DNA from: Symsagittifera roscoffensis
Lineage: Eukaryota; Xenacoelomorpha; Acoela; Convolutidae
Assembly (NCBI RefSeq): GCF_963678635.1
Contig: NC_087063.1
Span: forward strand, 970,287 to 1,034,286
Reading direction: 5' to 3'
Length of the DNA stretch: 64,000 nt
In this document: positions 40,901-53,225 of the stretch, piece by piece
How positions within the stretch are numbered: position 1 is the first letter of the stretch
Layout of the letters: each line of letters opens with the position of its first letter
Position numbers and translations under genes: made by a program
Notes under the pieces: generated by a model
What the model saw: the letters and a program-made list of their open reading frames with translations, nothing else
What the model was told of the DNA's origin: nothing
The model's database searches: none

Positions 40901-42012
40901 GTTACAATTATTTTTAGTTTAATTCTCTATGTCTGTTCTTGAAATCGAAGTTACAATTAGTTTTGAAAAAAAAATTTCTCATGATAAAGCAACAAGGTTC
41001 AAAAACATTGCTGCATCGACAAAATTGTCTTTTTTTTGTTCCTGGATCTACATCAGGATCATATGTTCTTCTATCGACCAATTTTGAAGTTTCATCCTTT
41101 TGTGAACTGATTTTTAATATCTTCTGGAAACTATGAAAATCATGAGCTCAAATCAAGTGAGAGATTTAAAGTTGTGATGATGAGTTTTGCACAGGTTATG
41201 AAGGTTTGAAAATGCAGGCGTAAGACCATTGATTTGACTTGATGGATTGATAATGCTTAGTACAAACAAAACTGAACTTTAGTTTCTGATGACTTTTTTC
41301 AAAGTATTGGGCTGTGCATAAAAGTATCTTCTCTTGCTTTGATGGCTGATGGCAGAAGATTTGACTAGAGCAAAAACAACAGGCTTAACGCTATGCAAAC
41401 AATCAGAAAAGAAACCAAAAGCAAATATTTTCGCATTTGTGATTTTTTTCATCGTAGAATTTCTTTGTTTCATGAATTCGAAAAGATTTTGGCGTTCAAC
41501 CCTGAAAAATTTTTGAGAAAAATCAGAACGTTTTCTTTTTCACCCTAAGACAGTTGCTTACAGTATCTAAAATTAATTTTGGATGCATTTTTTTAAAAAT
41601 AATTTGGCGCAATTTTTTTTCTGAAAATTTAGTTATTTATTCGCTATGTTTTTGATGCAATCGTTGAAAAAATTCGTCTAAGGGCACATAGTAGCCGAAC
41701 TAAAATTTGAGATATCAATTTTATAGATACTGATAAGCTAATTTGAAAAAGGTTTCACTTTGTTTTCAATTAGCTATTCTTTAAAAATGGTTTCTATTCA
41801 AGCTCAGATCTTTTCAGCAAACTCAAAAACTGGTATAAACCTTGTTCTGTTGCAGGCCGTTAGTATCAGAACTGTTTTCAGACGCATCAATCTGAAATTG
41901 AATATCTGCGGTGTACAAATTCATCAACTAACCAGTCTGATATCTACTTTGGAGCTAATGCTGGAAAAAAGTGTGCAACAATGTCCCTTTATTTTCTTCT
42001 TTACGCTCATTT
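40901..42012. other. Stretch without recognisable gene
   Basis: AT-rich; several frames of 60-99 codons are present on both strands but none shows a motif. Probably decayed transposon sequence. Confidence 0.5.
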
Positions 42013-42100
42013 ACGAGGAAATCCTCATTTTTGATAGTTTTTTGTTCCGACTTTCATAACAAAAATACCGGAAAATTTGTGCTCAGGGTGGGTTTTTTAA
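42013..42100 (+). repeat. Dispersed palindrome repeat E, copy 3
   Basis: CGAGGAAATCCTCATTTTTG, TTTTTTGTTCCGACTTTC and ACCGGAAAATTTGTGCTC match 38463-38563. The hairpin is damaged here (ACTTTCATAACAAAAAT). It directly precedes the helicase fragment at 42126. Confidence 0.78.
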
Positions 42101-42125
42101 CCAGTTTCTACTTTTCTGTTACCGA

Positions 42126-42776
42126 GCCAATATGGACATCCAGCCTGTCTTAAATGCTTATTCGTGCGTGATGTATTTGATGAAATATTTTTCAAAAGAA
42201 CAAATCACTGTCTCCAAAAGAATGAGTGAGGCCATCAAGCAAAGAGAGTCGATCAAACAGACAAATGCTCAAACTATGAGAAAAATTTCGGCAGCCTTTT
42301 TCACTTCGCGTGAAATGTCACATCAAGGAAATTGTTTGAGATTTATATCAGGACTATTGTTACGACGAATTTTTCCGAACTGTGTTTTTATCAACACAAG
42401 CCCAGCTGAGGAACGCGTGCGGGCGGCTAAAATGATGAAAGATTTAGAAGCCTCGGGAGATTCTTCAACTGACGTTTTGGTTGCCAACTTACATAAATAT
42501 GCCAACGTAATTATGCAAACCGACCAAATAGAGATTTCAAAAACAGAACTCCGAAGCTTATCTCAGAGCTTTCTCTTGCTAAACTTGCATTCTATTATAA
42601 GCATGTTACTTTCCAAGAAACAAATGATGGTCAACCGGAAGAACTTGAAGTTTCCTGGTTTTAGACTTGAACACAATCCCAAAAATTTTTATCAAAGCTT
42701 ACCGTTGCGAAATCTGCCTTGGCGAGAAGAGTCTGAGCTCATAGCAGAAGATGGAAATACACTTCCAGATTTCTAG
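42126..42776 (+). pseudogene. Helentron protein fragment (region ahead of the PIF1 helicase)
   Basis: The frame from 42132 encodes MDIQPVLNAYSCVMYLMKYF, then AAFFTSREMSHQGNCLRFIS and GLLLRRIFPNCVFINTSPAE. This matches the segment between Rep and helicase in Helitron proteins (the usual pattern is DIQFVLDPYAC, then FINTSP). The second half loses similarity by frame changes after about 42,500. Confidence 0.7.
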
Positions 42777-43019
42777 ATTAGTAATTCACCAAATAGTAAA
42801 AAAAAAAGTCAAAAAGAATTAAGGAATTTTTGGTGTTTAAACTGCGCTTGAGAGCTTCAAAGCGGCACAAGCTCTAGAACAACGATGGTGATTCTGAGGA
42901 AGACTCAGAAGATGAAAACCAACTGTGTTTCAAGAGCTTGAGAAAGAGAACGCATTTTCAGCGCCAAAACAAAGTAGTTTCAATGACTTTGATTTGTCTC
43001 TTGACGGGCACACAAAACT

Positions 43020-43232
43020 AGTATCTGATGATGAAAGATTTAGAAGACTTGGGAGATTCTTCAACTGACGTTGTGCTTGCCAATTTACTTGATAAATATG
43101 CAAACCGACCAATTAGAGATTTCAAAAACGGAACTCTGAAGCTTATCTCAGAGCTTCCTTTTGCAAAATTTGCATCTTATTATCAGCAAGTTACTCTCCA
43201 AGAAACAAATGATAGTCAACCGGAAGAACTCT
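43020..43232 (+). pseudogene. Second copy of the Helentron segment
   Basis: The frame MMKDLEDLGDSSTDVVLANL, then DKYANRPIRDF and FAKFASYYQQ, is a diverged direct repeat of 42433-42650. This copy keeps a better reading frame. It is cut at about 43,232, where retroelement sequence on the other strand begins. Confidence 0.68.
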
Positions 43233-46200
43233 AGATGACGGAGATCTCGGTATCTCTTATCTTGTTCCACGAATCCGTGGCTTTCTTCACATCGAATTTC
43301 CTCACATTCTCTCTCATCTGCTCTGGGTAACGTGTCAGGTTCATCAGTCCTCCCAAGTTTCCATGTGTTATTGTAATCAATGTTAGACTCCTTCGGTGAG
43401 CAGTACTACCGGTCTTTTCACGAAGATTTCTGCTCCAAACTTCACGAACAAGGCTAGTAGTTCAACGATTGATACTTCCACTACTGCTTGGAGGAATTCT
43501 TTTATCAAGTATCGAGAGAGTTTTGAGTAGACTTTTGCCAAGAAGGACACGGTCCATCCGGCTCCCAGCCCTTCCAGCATGCTATCAGTCCTTTCAAAGC
43601 CTTCTTCTCCCTTCGCCTTCTGAGTCCAGAAAGTTTCCAGGGTAACTTGGCACACTCTGTTTACGAACTCGGCTGCCTTCTCCTCGGCATTTTCAGCCAG
43701 GTTCACCTCCTTCAACAAGTAGGCATGCATCTTCGTGATCATCACTGGGCCTTGCTCAAAAGCATCCGCACCCAATGCCGCTACTCGAAGAGTTAGGTGT
43801 AGCGACTGGTTAGCTTCTGGCTTGGTTCTCAAAACCATTGCCTCCAAGTGAGCTCTGATATCCTTGGAGTTGTTTCTTCTCTCTCCTTTCTCCTTTACGT
43901 CCATTCCTTGGAACCATAAGTCATTCGATATCGCCACAATTACTCGATGGTCGTTATCTATTCCTGGCTTCAACTTGAGCTGTCGACTGAAGTTGGACAG
44001 TTCCAACCCCAGCACCTCGTCCAACACTAGCATGTGTAGTGAGTGGTATTTGAATCCTCTCATTGCGATCGAGATATCCGACCACACTGCCGGTAGTTCG
44101 GCCCTGAGTGGTCTCAGATTCTCCATCTCTATCTCGCGATTTGGGGCCGATGTGATTACATCAAATTTCCCTTCCGAGAGCAAAACCACTATCGCATACA
44201 CGAACTTTAGTCCATCCGGGAGACGTGCATACCCCGGACACAGCTCTCAGTGTCATCTTGGTGAAGGAACCTTCTTTCAGGGTAACCACTACTTCACCCA
44301 TCGACTCGAGTATATCTTTTATTGCTGGCCATATAGCGGCTTCGACTGTCGTAGGCTCTCTGAGTCTGCTCAGGAAACCCCTACTGTGTAAATGGTCATT
44401 GATGCCAGCAAACACAATGGTGATTGGGTTCATCTCTGTCTGTTTTTGTACCCCGATCGCCATTGACACGGATTGCATTTGGTCTCATCTTTCTTTATCG
44501 CTTTCAACCCGTCGTATCTTTGGACATCACCTTCCTGATTCATTTGTTTCGGGTATACTCTTTCTTTCACATGACCTGGGGATGTTTTCAGCTGCCTGAA
44601 CATCTTCACATGTTGTCCATTTGGCGCCCTCGTTATCAGAAATCTTCCAGGTCTCTCTTCTCGATTTCCTTCATCGTGATTGAGTTTCACGTCTTGTAAT
44701 GGTCTTGAATAAATTCACTGGGCCCATTGTGTTATTAGAGGGCAGTCCCTCTAGGTCGGCAAACCTCAAAGCCGTCGTGGAGCTGAAGTTTATGCCCGCA
44801 GCTATCAACCAATCCACGCCTGTTATGGAGTACAGTCCACTGATCGATAACCTTGCTCCGTTCAGCATCCTCATGGCATCCGCTGCAAAGCTCACAGTCT
44901 GAAGGTTCAGTTTCATCAGGTCATCCTTGTATATGTGCCAAGGAGAAGGTATTGGCCTCGACCAAATTAGAGAGCTCCTGCTTGGACGTCGCTCCTCTCG
45001 ACTGGTGCTCGTCGTTTCAGATCTCTTATCCGATCTAGAGGTGCTGGTCATTTCCGCTGTCGAGTTGACAGGCCCTAGTCTTCGTCTAGGATTGATCGTT
45101 CTTCTCAAAGGCACTTCCCCCAATCGATCTCGTACATCCGTTCTGTGCCCGGGTTCACTGGAGCTTTGCGGCTTATAGATGGTCACGGCTGGGACCGCCC
45201 CCAAGCGTGTTTATAGGTTAGGAGGCACAAAGGTGGTAATTGTCGGTTCTTTGGATGCTTCCTCTTCCTTCAGCACTCCCGTGTCAAAGAGTTCTACTTC
45301 CAATTCATCCAATCGCTCTTGGAAGACTCTGTTCAACCAAGCCTGTCCTTCTATGCTATCAAAGTGGATGCCGTCAGTGGTCAGCCTGGCCTGATCCATA
45401 GCCCTCAACTCATGTTCGATATCCATAAGGATCATCCTTCCGGCATTCTGACTTGCAAGATTCCTCAGGATGTTGTTCCACCTGATTACTCCTTCGTTGT
45501 GCCTTCTCCCTGCTGCAGTCAATGTCCTCGTGTTCATTGGCACAGTGCAAACGGTCAGTACCGCGCAGTTGAACTTTTGCCATAGGGTAGTAAGCAAGCA
45601 CACCATCATTGATTCCCATAGTGCTTCCTCCTCATCTGAGCTTCTCGAGATGTTATTTGTCCCAACTAGGATCGTTACATTAGGAACTCTCCCTGGGTTC
45701 ATCAACTCCACCATCCGAAATAACTGGGCTATCGTCTTGCCTCCAAAAGCCATCAACGTGGTGATTCAGGAGGTCCTCAAGTTTGAGAGCACTCTGACCA
45801 AGCTGTCTCCCAGTATCAGATGTAATGTCCCCAGTGGTGGTTGCTGCAGGTTTACTGCCGGGTTCCAGGTCGCTCGATTGAAGCAAGCTCTCGGATCCGC
45901 CTCCGGAACTCCTGTGAAGTTATACTTCAAATGATTATTTTTTTGTACATCCATTACCCGTGACACTTTCTTCGCCGGCATCTTTCGTATCTTCCTGTCT
46001 GGGACTTTTGAGCTCCCCATTGGTAGCGTTGCATCGCTAACTCCCCTTTTGGTCATTATGTCTTGGGAGAGCCGTACTCTGCCCGTATCGTCGATCGTTC
46101 CATAGGGTGCAGTCACCCCGGAACTTGGCGCATTACTATTGGCGACTAGTCGTCCAGCTGTCTCTGTAAGCTTCCTCACCGTTTGCTCCACGACTGAAAT

Positions 46201-46250
46201 CAATCGGTCTCTAAAAGTTTGGATTTTGACCTAAGATTGGACAGTCCAAA
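43233..46250 (-). pseudogene. SGNH hydrolase ORF with C-terminal region, copy 1
   Basis: SGNH blocks as in copy 3 (46250-45211), with the same TGA and TAA. The Ser/Arg-rich region (45204-44671) reads on into ADAMRMLNGARLSISGLYSI, unlike copies 2 and 3. Further frames continue: FLITRAPNGQHVKMFRQLK (44430-44690), NPITIVFAGINDHLHSRGF (44161-44430), YAIVVLLSEGKFDVITSAPN to LLTEGV (43383-44201), and after another frame change GNLGGLMNLTRYPEQMRENV to 43,233. This C-terminal region of about 500 residues is unassigned. It ends abruptly against Helentron sequence. Confidence 0.72.
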
Positions 46251-46319
46251 CTTTGGATCTATTCCTAAGATCGTTATTCAGTTCTCGTGGTCACTAACTC
46301 TTTCTTACCCTTATGTCTC

Positions 46320-46385
46320 AATAACATAACACATAACATAACATAACACACATAACATAACATAACACATATATCACATACTACA
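46320..46385 (+). repeat. ATAAC-rich microsatellite (copy 1)
   Basis: Short runs of ATAAC/ACATAA units; equivalent tracts are in copies 2 (51848-51905) and 3 (55844-55900). Confidence 0.85.
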
Positions 46386-46499
46386 CATACTTTAGTCTGA
46401 CACCTTCTTGCACATTACCTTAACTCAGCCCATACTTAAGTAATATTTCTTATGTAAGTATACTTGTATATTAGTATCAGAGAAGATTACGTGAGGAGA

Positions 46500-46976
46500 T
46501 TACGAGAAGATGAGCGCGTACAGTTCCCGAGGATGCAGTCGTCCTCTGTTCGGATCGTACACTGGAAGCGAAAACTCCTTCACTTCCCTTTCCACGAGGA
46601 AGTCTCTCAATCTCGTCAAGGACAAGACTAGGTTTTCCGGGTCCACGTACCGCTTCTCCGTCGCCCGTGTCACTAAGAAGCATAGGTATTTTCCCGGTAT
46701 CTCTGACGCCGCCGGAGGCAAGGCTGCTACGCCCCCTATTCCTGGTTTTTGCTTCCAAAGGAATTCTATGTTTTTATATTCTCTTTTAAAATCCGCTGCT
46801 AACGCTGTCCTAAAACTCATGTCTGCTGTTATTGCTATCGCACATGTTCTTTTTGTGAGTATGATATCGCTGTCTGTTAGTATTATGCTACTTGAATATT
46901 CATTTGGTAAGTTAAAATATGACTCAACTACCCTCCCTATGTCCGGTTTCGTAGGGTCCTCGCCTGTTTCCGCTTC
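46500..46976 (-). pseudogene. Macrodomain-like ORF, copy 1 (C-terminus lost)
   Basis: Same as copies 2 and 3 up to HPRELYALI. The last strand (DTNIQVYL) is then replaced because the sequence near 46,490 differs (AGATTACGTGAGGAGATTAC in place of TTATTACGTG). The final strand of the fold is missing. Confidence 0.6.
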
Positions 46977-47858
46977 TTAATTTTTTTATTAATAAAATTT
47001 CAGTGTGGGTAAGTCTTACCAGTCCTAACCCTTGCCAGTCCTCTTCTGCATAAGGTAAAGTCCCACTCCCCACCCCCACTCCCCGGACAAAAATATCCGT
47101 CGACGTCCCCGTCGATCGCATACCGGATATCAATTCGAGGTTGGAAGCCGGAATGAGTAGTCGCCCTTCCTGGGTAGCCCAGGAAGGATCCTATCGTTCG
47201 GTTTTCATGTATTTCATGCTTCCACGATCTACATCTTGAATCGTGACACTGGTCTCCCTTGGATCCGACGTCATTTCGTTCAGCCATTCCAAGACACGTA
47301 AATTCGTCAAGTCTTGTTCGTATGACCGCTGTTGCTCGTCGTCGAATTCTACCTCGGGCTTGGACCGGTCATCGACCCACTCCTCGTCGTGATCATCGAT
47401 TATGTCAATGTCCTGTGACACAGTTTTTTCCTCTAGACCCACTACTTCTTCCCCTATCTTCTTTAGGTCTATCCTGTCCACTACAAAATCGTCGCCGTAA
47501 GGGTTATATCTTTTTCTGGGTCTTGTCCTGTCATTCTGTCGAGTCTGTATCGTGAACGGAAGATCCGGTTCCAAGTTGGGAACCTCCCTTTGTTCAGGGT
47601 CTTGCCAGTCCTCTTCTGCATAAGGTAAAGTTTCATCGTCTGCTTCAATCACCTCATTGGATCCAGGTCCAGTGGTGTACTTGTTCCTTCCTCTATGACT
47701 TCATTTCCATCGTTCTTTTCCCTGGTGCCCTTCTCGTTGACCTCACAGGCAGGGTCCATCATCAAGTAATCCCCCTCCTCCATATCTGCAGGTATACACC
47801 AATCTTCTGTCGATGGGTTGTGTGGCTTAATGTTTTCGTAATGAGCGGCTCGGCCAGT
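46924..47858 (-). pseudogene. Pol acidic tail, copy 1 (with a local insertion)
   Basis: The frame reads past FTIQTRQNDRTRPRKRYNPY without the 2-base deletion of copies 2 and 3. Near 47,010-47,080 there is an extra block of about 70 bp containing CCAGTCCTCTTCTGCATAAG and GGTAAAGT, a second copy of sequence from 47,600-47,635. It shifts the end of the ORF. Confidence 0.72.
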
Positions 47859-47861
47859 ACT

Positions 47862-48668
47862 TTAGAAGCGTCCCTCCTGGTGCACCTCCGTAATCATGAA
47901 GGGTCCCCTCCACTTTTTAGCAGCTTTTTTCCCTCTCTGTGGTATGACGTTCTGAAATACCCATACGTAGTCCCCTACCGAATAAGCTTTTACACCAGCT
48001 GCTTTCTTGTCAAATCTTTTCCTCTGCTTTGCCTGTGCCTGCTGAGTATTTCGTCTGCATAAGTCGTTTAACTCCTGCTGACGTCTTATTACATCCCTTA
48101 CATAGACCTGTGGTGACGTCTTCTTACACTCATACTCTGGGTAGAAGAAAGTCAAGGGCAAAGACATCTCGTGCCCGGTTAGCATCATATGTGGACTAAC
48201 TCCGGTGGTGGAATGTTGCGTGCTATTGTAAGCTCCCATCACCTGTGGAAGATATCTGTTCCAATCAGTCATGTACCTGGAACAATATACCCTCAGCATC
48301 GACACTAACGTTCTATTTTGCCTTACCACTAAGCCATTCGTCTGAGGATGGTATGTGGTGGAGTGAGCCTGAGCCACCTGCGAATGTCGCATTAGCTCTT
48401 TTGTAGGTTCTCCCACGAAAACTGTTCCGTTATCCGATTGAAAAGTCATCGGACAACCATGTCTCGCTATCCACGTATTGATCAGGTGGTCGCACGTCTC
48501 TTCCGTTGAGGCAGTTATGCAGGGCACGGCCTCTGCATACTTCGTGAAGTGATCTATCATGACCAAGACTTGATTATAACCACTTTCTGTCATGCATATC
48601 TTTTGGTGATCTATCTGCACCACCTCGTTGAATTCAGACGACTCGATCGATTGTAAAGGAAATCGCAA
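47862..48668 (-). pseudogene. Integrase core, copy 1 (catalytic Glu replaced by Val)
   Basis: Nearly identical to copy 3: VQIDHQKICM and FQSDNGTV present, third catalytic residue Val in HPQTNGLVVRQNRTL, and the same TAA after HQEGRF. Differences are few (Phe/Ser after GTV, Cys/Gly before KKTSP). Confidence 0.88.
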
Positions 48669-50415
48669 ATTGTAAATTGACCTGTTGGCATGATAGACAC
48701 GCAGTTACCCACTTCTCACATGCTTTTTTCATTCCAGGCCACTCAAAGCGCTTCAGGATCTTCTGATATACTTTCTCGATCCCCTGATGGCCCATCTGAT
48801 CATGCGACCTTCCCTCTTTCTGCATAAAATACTGTCGCAGAATGCGGTAACTGTCTTCCTCGAGGTCTCCTTTGTCCAGAGAACCATTTTCGATCCACCT
48901 TTTCAGGTTGCTTGTCATGCGGGCATTTCTCTGCGCTCTTAGTAGATCCGAGAGTCTGTATCTCGCCTTCAAGTACGTCTTCATGACCCTCATCTGACTA
49001 TTTAGCTCATTGGGCTGATGCGTATCTTCTTCCATCTTAATGCACCAAATTTTTGCTAATGGCTGTTTTTCCTGTTCGAATGGCTGAAGATCACTCCTGA
49101 CTACCTCTTTTTGTGGCAGCAGACTCATCGAACGTTTCGATACCGCTATTGTTTCCAGATCAACCGCTGCGTTATCAAAGACTCTTTCACCTGGTATGAG
49201 ATAGCGATCACTGGCAGGGTTGTGGTATATCTCTCTATCCAGATCCCTTGCTCGAGTTTCCACTAGTAGTGTGTGGATCGCTTGTTCTGACAGTTGCGAT
49301 CCTGAGCTCGAGTTCCTGTCTGAGTAGGTGTCAATTCCTGAGTTTCGGGAGTTGTCATCTATTGAAGAGTCTGTGACGGAGTCTGCATCATCTCCTGGGT
49401 CAGTTCTGTGCTTTCTTTGCATCCATCTGAACTCCCCGGACAAAACTTTGTTCTCCAGGTCCTGCTTCTCATCAGGAACTTTTTCATCTACATCAGACTC
49501 CCCGGACAAACTTCCTTGTCCCGGGTGTTGATCTTGAACTCGCCGGCTCTTCTCACCGTTCGTCTCCCCGGACAAACAATCTTGCACCAGGTTTCGTTCA
49601 ACCTTCTCACTTTCTTTATCTTGGTCCACAAAGGTAACGGTTTTCTTCTTTTGCGTATCGTTCCCCCGTTTTTTCCGACCTTATGAAGTACTGGTTAAAA
49701 CCTCGTGTGGTATTGAGGATACTAGTTGCTGAACTATTGTCCTACAATCCCTCTCGTTTTCTTTGTGCTGTCGTCTGGACGGCATGATCATCACCTTCTC
49801 CTTGACTGTCAATGATGCCACTGCTGCTGCCCACTCGGGGTCATCTCTGGTCACTTCTCTCTCTAACAATCCACCCAGCATCCGCATCACTTGCTGTGTG
49901 AACTGCACCGTTTTATCCAATAATGAGAGGCTGTTAATGTTCATGCGAGAGAGTTCCTGCTGGACCAGGTTCGAGCGCAGCAACAGATCCAAGGGCACCG
50001 GGTCCTTCTTGGCTAGAATCTTTATCTCGGCTGCTTTCTCTACCGGCAACTCATGATTTCCTGGAATTGGATGTCCAGACTTGCCCAACCATCTCGTTAA
50101 GGGAAGCGTTTCATAAGTTTCCCTGTCCAGAAACAAGAATCCCTCCTTTATTTCTGCCTGATTGGCTTGCTTCTGTTCCAATCTTTCATAGAACTCGGTT
50201 TTCTTGCTGAGGCTGTCAGCATTCTGGTGTTTGTCATGCATCCTGTGCTCGATTATCATGTGGTAGCCATCTAATCTCACTATCCACCTTCCTATATAAC
50301 TCTGATCTATCGAGTATGTCTTCAACCAGGATAACGCCCTGTTGTCCACGCGTAACTTAAAGGGAGCGCTCCCCGAGTATGCGCGGTACTTTTGCAAAGT
50401 ACCGCGAGTATGCAA
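48634..50415 (-). pseudogene. RNase H end, pol linker and integrase zinc domain, copy 1
   Basis: 49681-50415 is the RNase H C-terminal part, 48634-49629 the linker with LSGE motifs continuing without the copy 3 TAG into KARYRLSDLLRAQRN and the zinc domain HDQMGHQG...CLSCQQ. The shared TAA and the shared frameshift before the integrase core are both present. Confidence 0.82.
50382..50406. repeat. Palindromic junction between copies 1 and 2
   Basis: CGCGGTACTTT, loop TGC, AAAGTACCGCG: a perfect 11-bp-arm hairpin exactly where RNase H sequence of copy 1 meets SGNH-region sequence of copy 2. CGAGTATGC flanks both sides as a direct repeat. Confidence 0.95.
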
Positions 50416-51780
50416 AGCTCACAGTCTGAAGGTTCAGTTTCATCAGGTCATCCTTGTATATGTGCCAGGGAGAAGGTATTGGCCTCGACCAAATTAGAGA
50501 GCTCCTGCTTGGACGTCGCTCCTCTCGACTGGTGCTCGTCGTTTCAGATCTCTTATCCGATCTAGAGGTGCTGGTCATTTCCGCTGTCGAGTTGACAGGC
50601 CCTAGTCTTCGTCTAGGATTGATCGTTCTTCTCAAAGGCACTTCCCCCAATCGATCTCGTACATCCGTTCTGTGCCCGGGTTCACTGGAGCTTTGCGGCT
50701 TATAGATGGTCACGGCTGGGACCGCCCCCAAGCGTGTTTATAGGTTAGGAGGCACAAAGGTGGTAATTGTCGGTTCTTTGGATGCTTCCTCTTCCTTCAG
50801 CACTCCCGTGTCAAAGAGTTCTACTTCCAATTCATCCAATCGCTCTTGGAAGACTCTGTTCAACCAAGCCTGTCCTTCTATGCTATCAAAGTGGATGCCG
50901 TCAGTGGTCAGCCTGGCCTGATCCATAGCCCTCAACTCATGTTCGATATCCATAAGGATCATCCTTCCGGCATTCTGACTTGCAAGATTCCTCAGGATGT
51001 TGTTCCACCTGATTACTCCTTCGTTCTGCCTTCTCCCTGCTGCAGTCAATGTCCTCGTGTTCATTGGCACAGTGCAAACGGTCAGTACCGCGCAGTTGAA
51101 CTTTTGCCATAGGGTAGTAAGCAAGCACACCATCATTGATTCCCATAGTGCTTCCTCCTCATCTGAGCTTCTCGAGATGTTATTTGTCCCAACTAGGATC
51201 GTTACATTAGGAACTCTCCCTGGGTTCATCAACTCCACCATCCGAAATAACTGGGCTATCGTCTTGCCTCCAAAAGCCATCAACGTGGTGATTCAGGAGG
51301 TCCTCAAGTTTGAGAGCACTCTGACCAAGCTGTCTCCCAGTATCAGATGTAATGTCCCCAGTGGTGGTTGCTGCAGGTTTACTGCCGGGTTCCAGGTCGC
51401 TCGATTGAAGCAAGCTCTCGGATCCGCCTCCGGAACTCCTGTGAAGTTATACTTCAAATGATTATTTTTTTGTACATCCATTACCCGTGACACTTTCTTC
51501 GCCGGCATCTTTCGTATCTTCCTGTCTGGGACTTTTGAGCTCCCCATTGGTAGCGTTGCATCGCTAACTCCCCTTTTGGTCATTATGTCTTGGGAGAGCC
51601 GTACTCTGCCCGTATCGTCGATCGTTCCATAGGGTGCAGTCACCCCGGAACTTGGCGCATTACTATTGGCGACTAGTCGTCCAGCTGTCTCTGTAAGCTT
51701 CCTCACCGTTTGCTCCACGACTGAAATCAATCGGTCTCTAAAAGTTTGGATTTTGACCTAAGATTGGACAGTCCAAACTT
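50407..51780 (-). pseudogene. SGNH hydrolase ORF, N-terminal half, copy 2
   Basis: Copy of 54353-55776 with the same TGA after LSNLRTS and the same TAA after FVPPNL. It differs by single bases (for example Gln for His in AAGRRQNEG). It stops at the palindromic junction at about 50,407. Confidence 0.75.
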
Positions 51781-51951
51781 TGGATCTATTCCTAAGATCG
51801 TTATTCAGTTCTCGTGGTCACTAACTCTTTCTTACCCTTATGTCTCAATAACATAACACATAACATAACATAACACACATAACATAACATAACACATATG
51901 TCACATACTACACATACTTTAGTCTGACACCTTCTTGCACATTACCTTAAC

Positions 51952-52488
51952 TCAGCCCATACTTAAGTAATATTTCTTATGTAAGTATACTTGTATATTA
52001 GTATCAGAGATTATTACGTGTATGAGCGCGTACAGTTCCCGAGGATGCAGTCGTCCTCTATTCGGATCGTACACTGGACGCGAAAACTCCTTCACTTCCC
52101 TTTCCACGAGGAAGTCTCTCAATCTCGTCAAGGACAAGAAGAGGTTTTCCGGGTCCACGTACCGCTTCTCCGTCGCCCGTGTCACTAAGAAGCATAGGTA
52201 TTTTCCCGGTATCTCTGACGCCGCCGGAGGCAAGGCTGCTACGCCCCCTATTCCTGGTTTTTGCTTCCAAAGGAATTCTATGTTTTTATATTCTCTTTTA
52301 AAATCCGCTGCTAACGCTGTCCTAAAACTCATGTCTGCTGTTATTGCTATCGCACATGTTCTATTTGTGAGTATGATATCGCTGTCTGTTAGTATTATGC
52401 TACTTGAATATTCATTTGGTAAGTTAAAATATGACTCAACTACCCTCCCTATGTCCGGTTTCGTAGGGTCCTCGCCTGTTTCCGCTTC
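51952..52488 (-). CDS. Macrodomain-like ORF, copy 2
   Basis: Same length and frame as copy 3, exactly 3,996 bp away, with only a few substitutions (Arg for Leu in KEFSRPV). The C-terminal IISDTNIQVYLHKKYYLSMG is intact. For domain notes see the entry at 55948-56484. Confidence 0.65.
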   Translation of the reverse strand, partial: EAETGEDPTKPDIGRVVESYFNLPNEYSSSIILTDSDIILTNRTCAIAITADMSFRTALAADFKREYKNIEFLWKQKPGIGGVAALPPAASEIPGKYLCFLVTRATEKRYVDPENLFLSLTRLRDFLVEREVKEFSRPVYDPNRGRLHPRELYALIHVIISDTNIQVYLHKKYYLSMG

Positions 52489-53225
52489 TTAATTTTTTTA
52501 TTAATAAAATTTCAGTGTGGGTAAGTCCCACCCCCACTCCCCGGACAAAAATATCCGTCGACGTCCCCGTCGATCGCATACCGGATATCAAATCGAGGTT
52601 GGAAACCGGAATGAGTAGTCGCCCTTCCTGGGTAGCCCAGGAAGGATCCTCTCGTTCGGTTTTCATGTATTTCATGCTTCCACGATCTACATCTTGAATC
52701 GCGACACTGGTCTCCCTTGGATCCGACGTCATTTCGTTCAGCCATTCCAAGACACGTAAATTCGTCAAGTCTTGTTCGTATGACCGCTGTTGCTCGTCGT
52801 CGAATTCTACCTCGGGCTTGGACCGGTCATCGACCCACTCCTCGTCGTGATCATCGATTATGTCAATATCCTGTGACACAGTTTTTCCCTCTAGACCCAC
52901 TACTTCGTCCCCTATCTTCTTTAGGTCTATCCTGTCCACTACAAAATCGTCGCCGTAAGGGTTATATCTTTTTCTGTCTTGTCCTGTCATTCTGTCGAGT
53001 CTGTATCGTAAACGGAAGATCCGGTTCCAAGTTGGGAACCTCCCTTTGTTCAGGGTCTTGCCAGTCCTCTTCTGCATAAGGTAAAGTTTCATCGTCTGCT
53101 TCAATCACCTCATTTGGATCCAGGTCCAGTGGTGTACTTGTTCCTTCCTCTATGACTTCATTTCCATCGTTCTTTTCCCTGGTGCCCTTCTCGTTGACCT
53201 CAAAGGCAGGGTCCATCATCAAGTA
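52436..53225 (-). pseudogene. Pol acidic tail, copy 2, joined to a 1.45-kb deletion
   Basis: Directly after the linker the sequence jumps to LMMDPAFEVNEKG of the acidic tail, so all of the integrase (57,227-58,680 in copy 3) is missing. The breakpoint has a few bases of microhomology (GTAT). It has the same 2-base deletion near 52,975 as copy 3. Confidence 0.8.

Noticed and set aside
45470-45934. Plus-strand 154-codon frames opposite the SGNH ORF (also at 50997 and 54993)
   Set aside because: Recurs only because the minus-strand gene is triplicated; no motif, and the SGNH blocks are on the other strand.
46510-46980. Plus-strand 156-codon frame (also at 52022 and 56018)
   Set aside because: Opposite the macrodomain-like ORF, with a hydrophobic stretch that arises from antisense reading. 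The minus-strand frame explains the conservation better.
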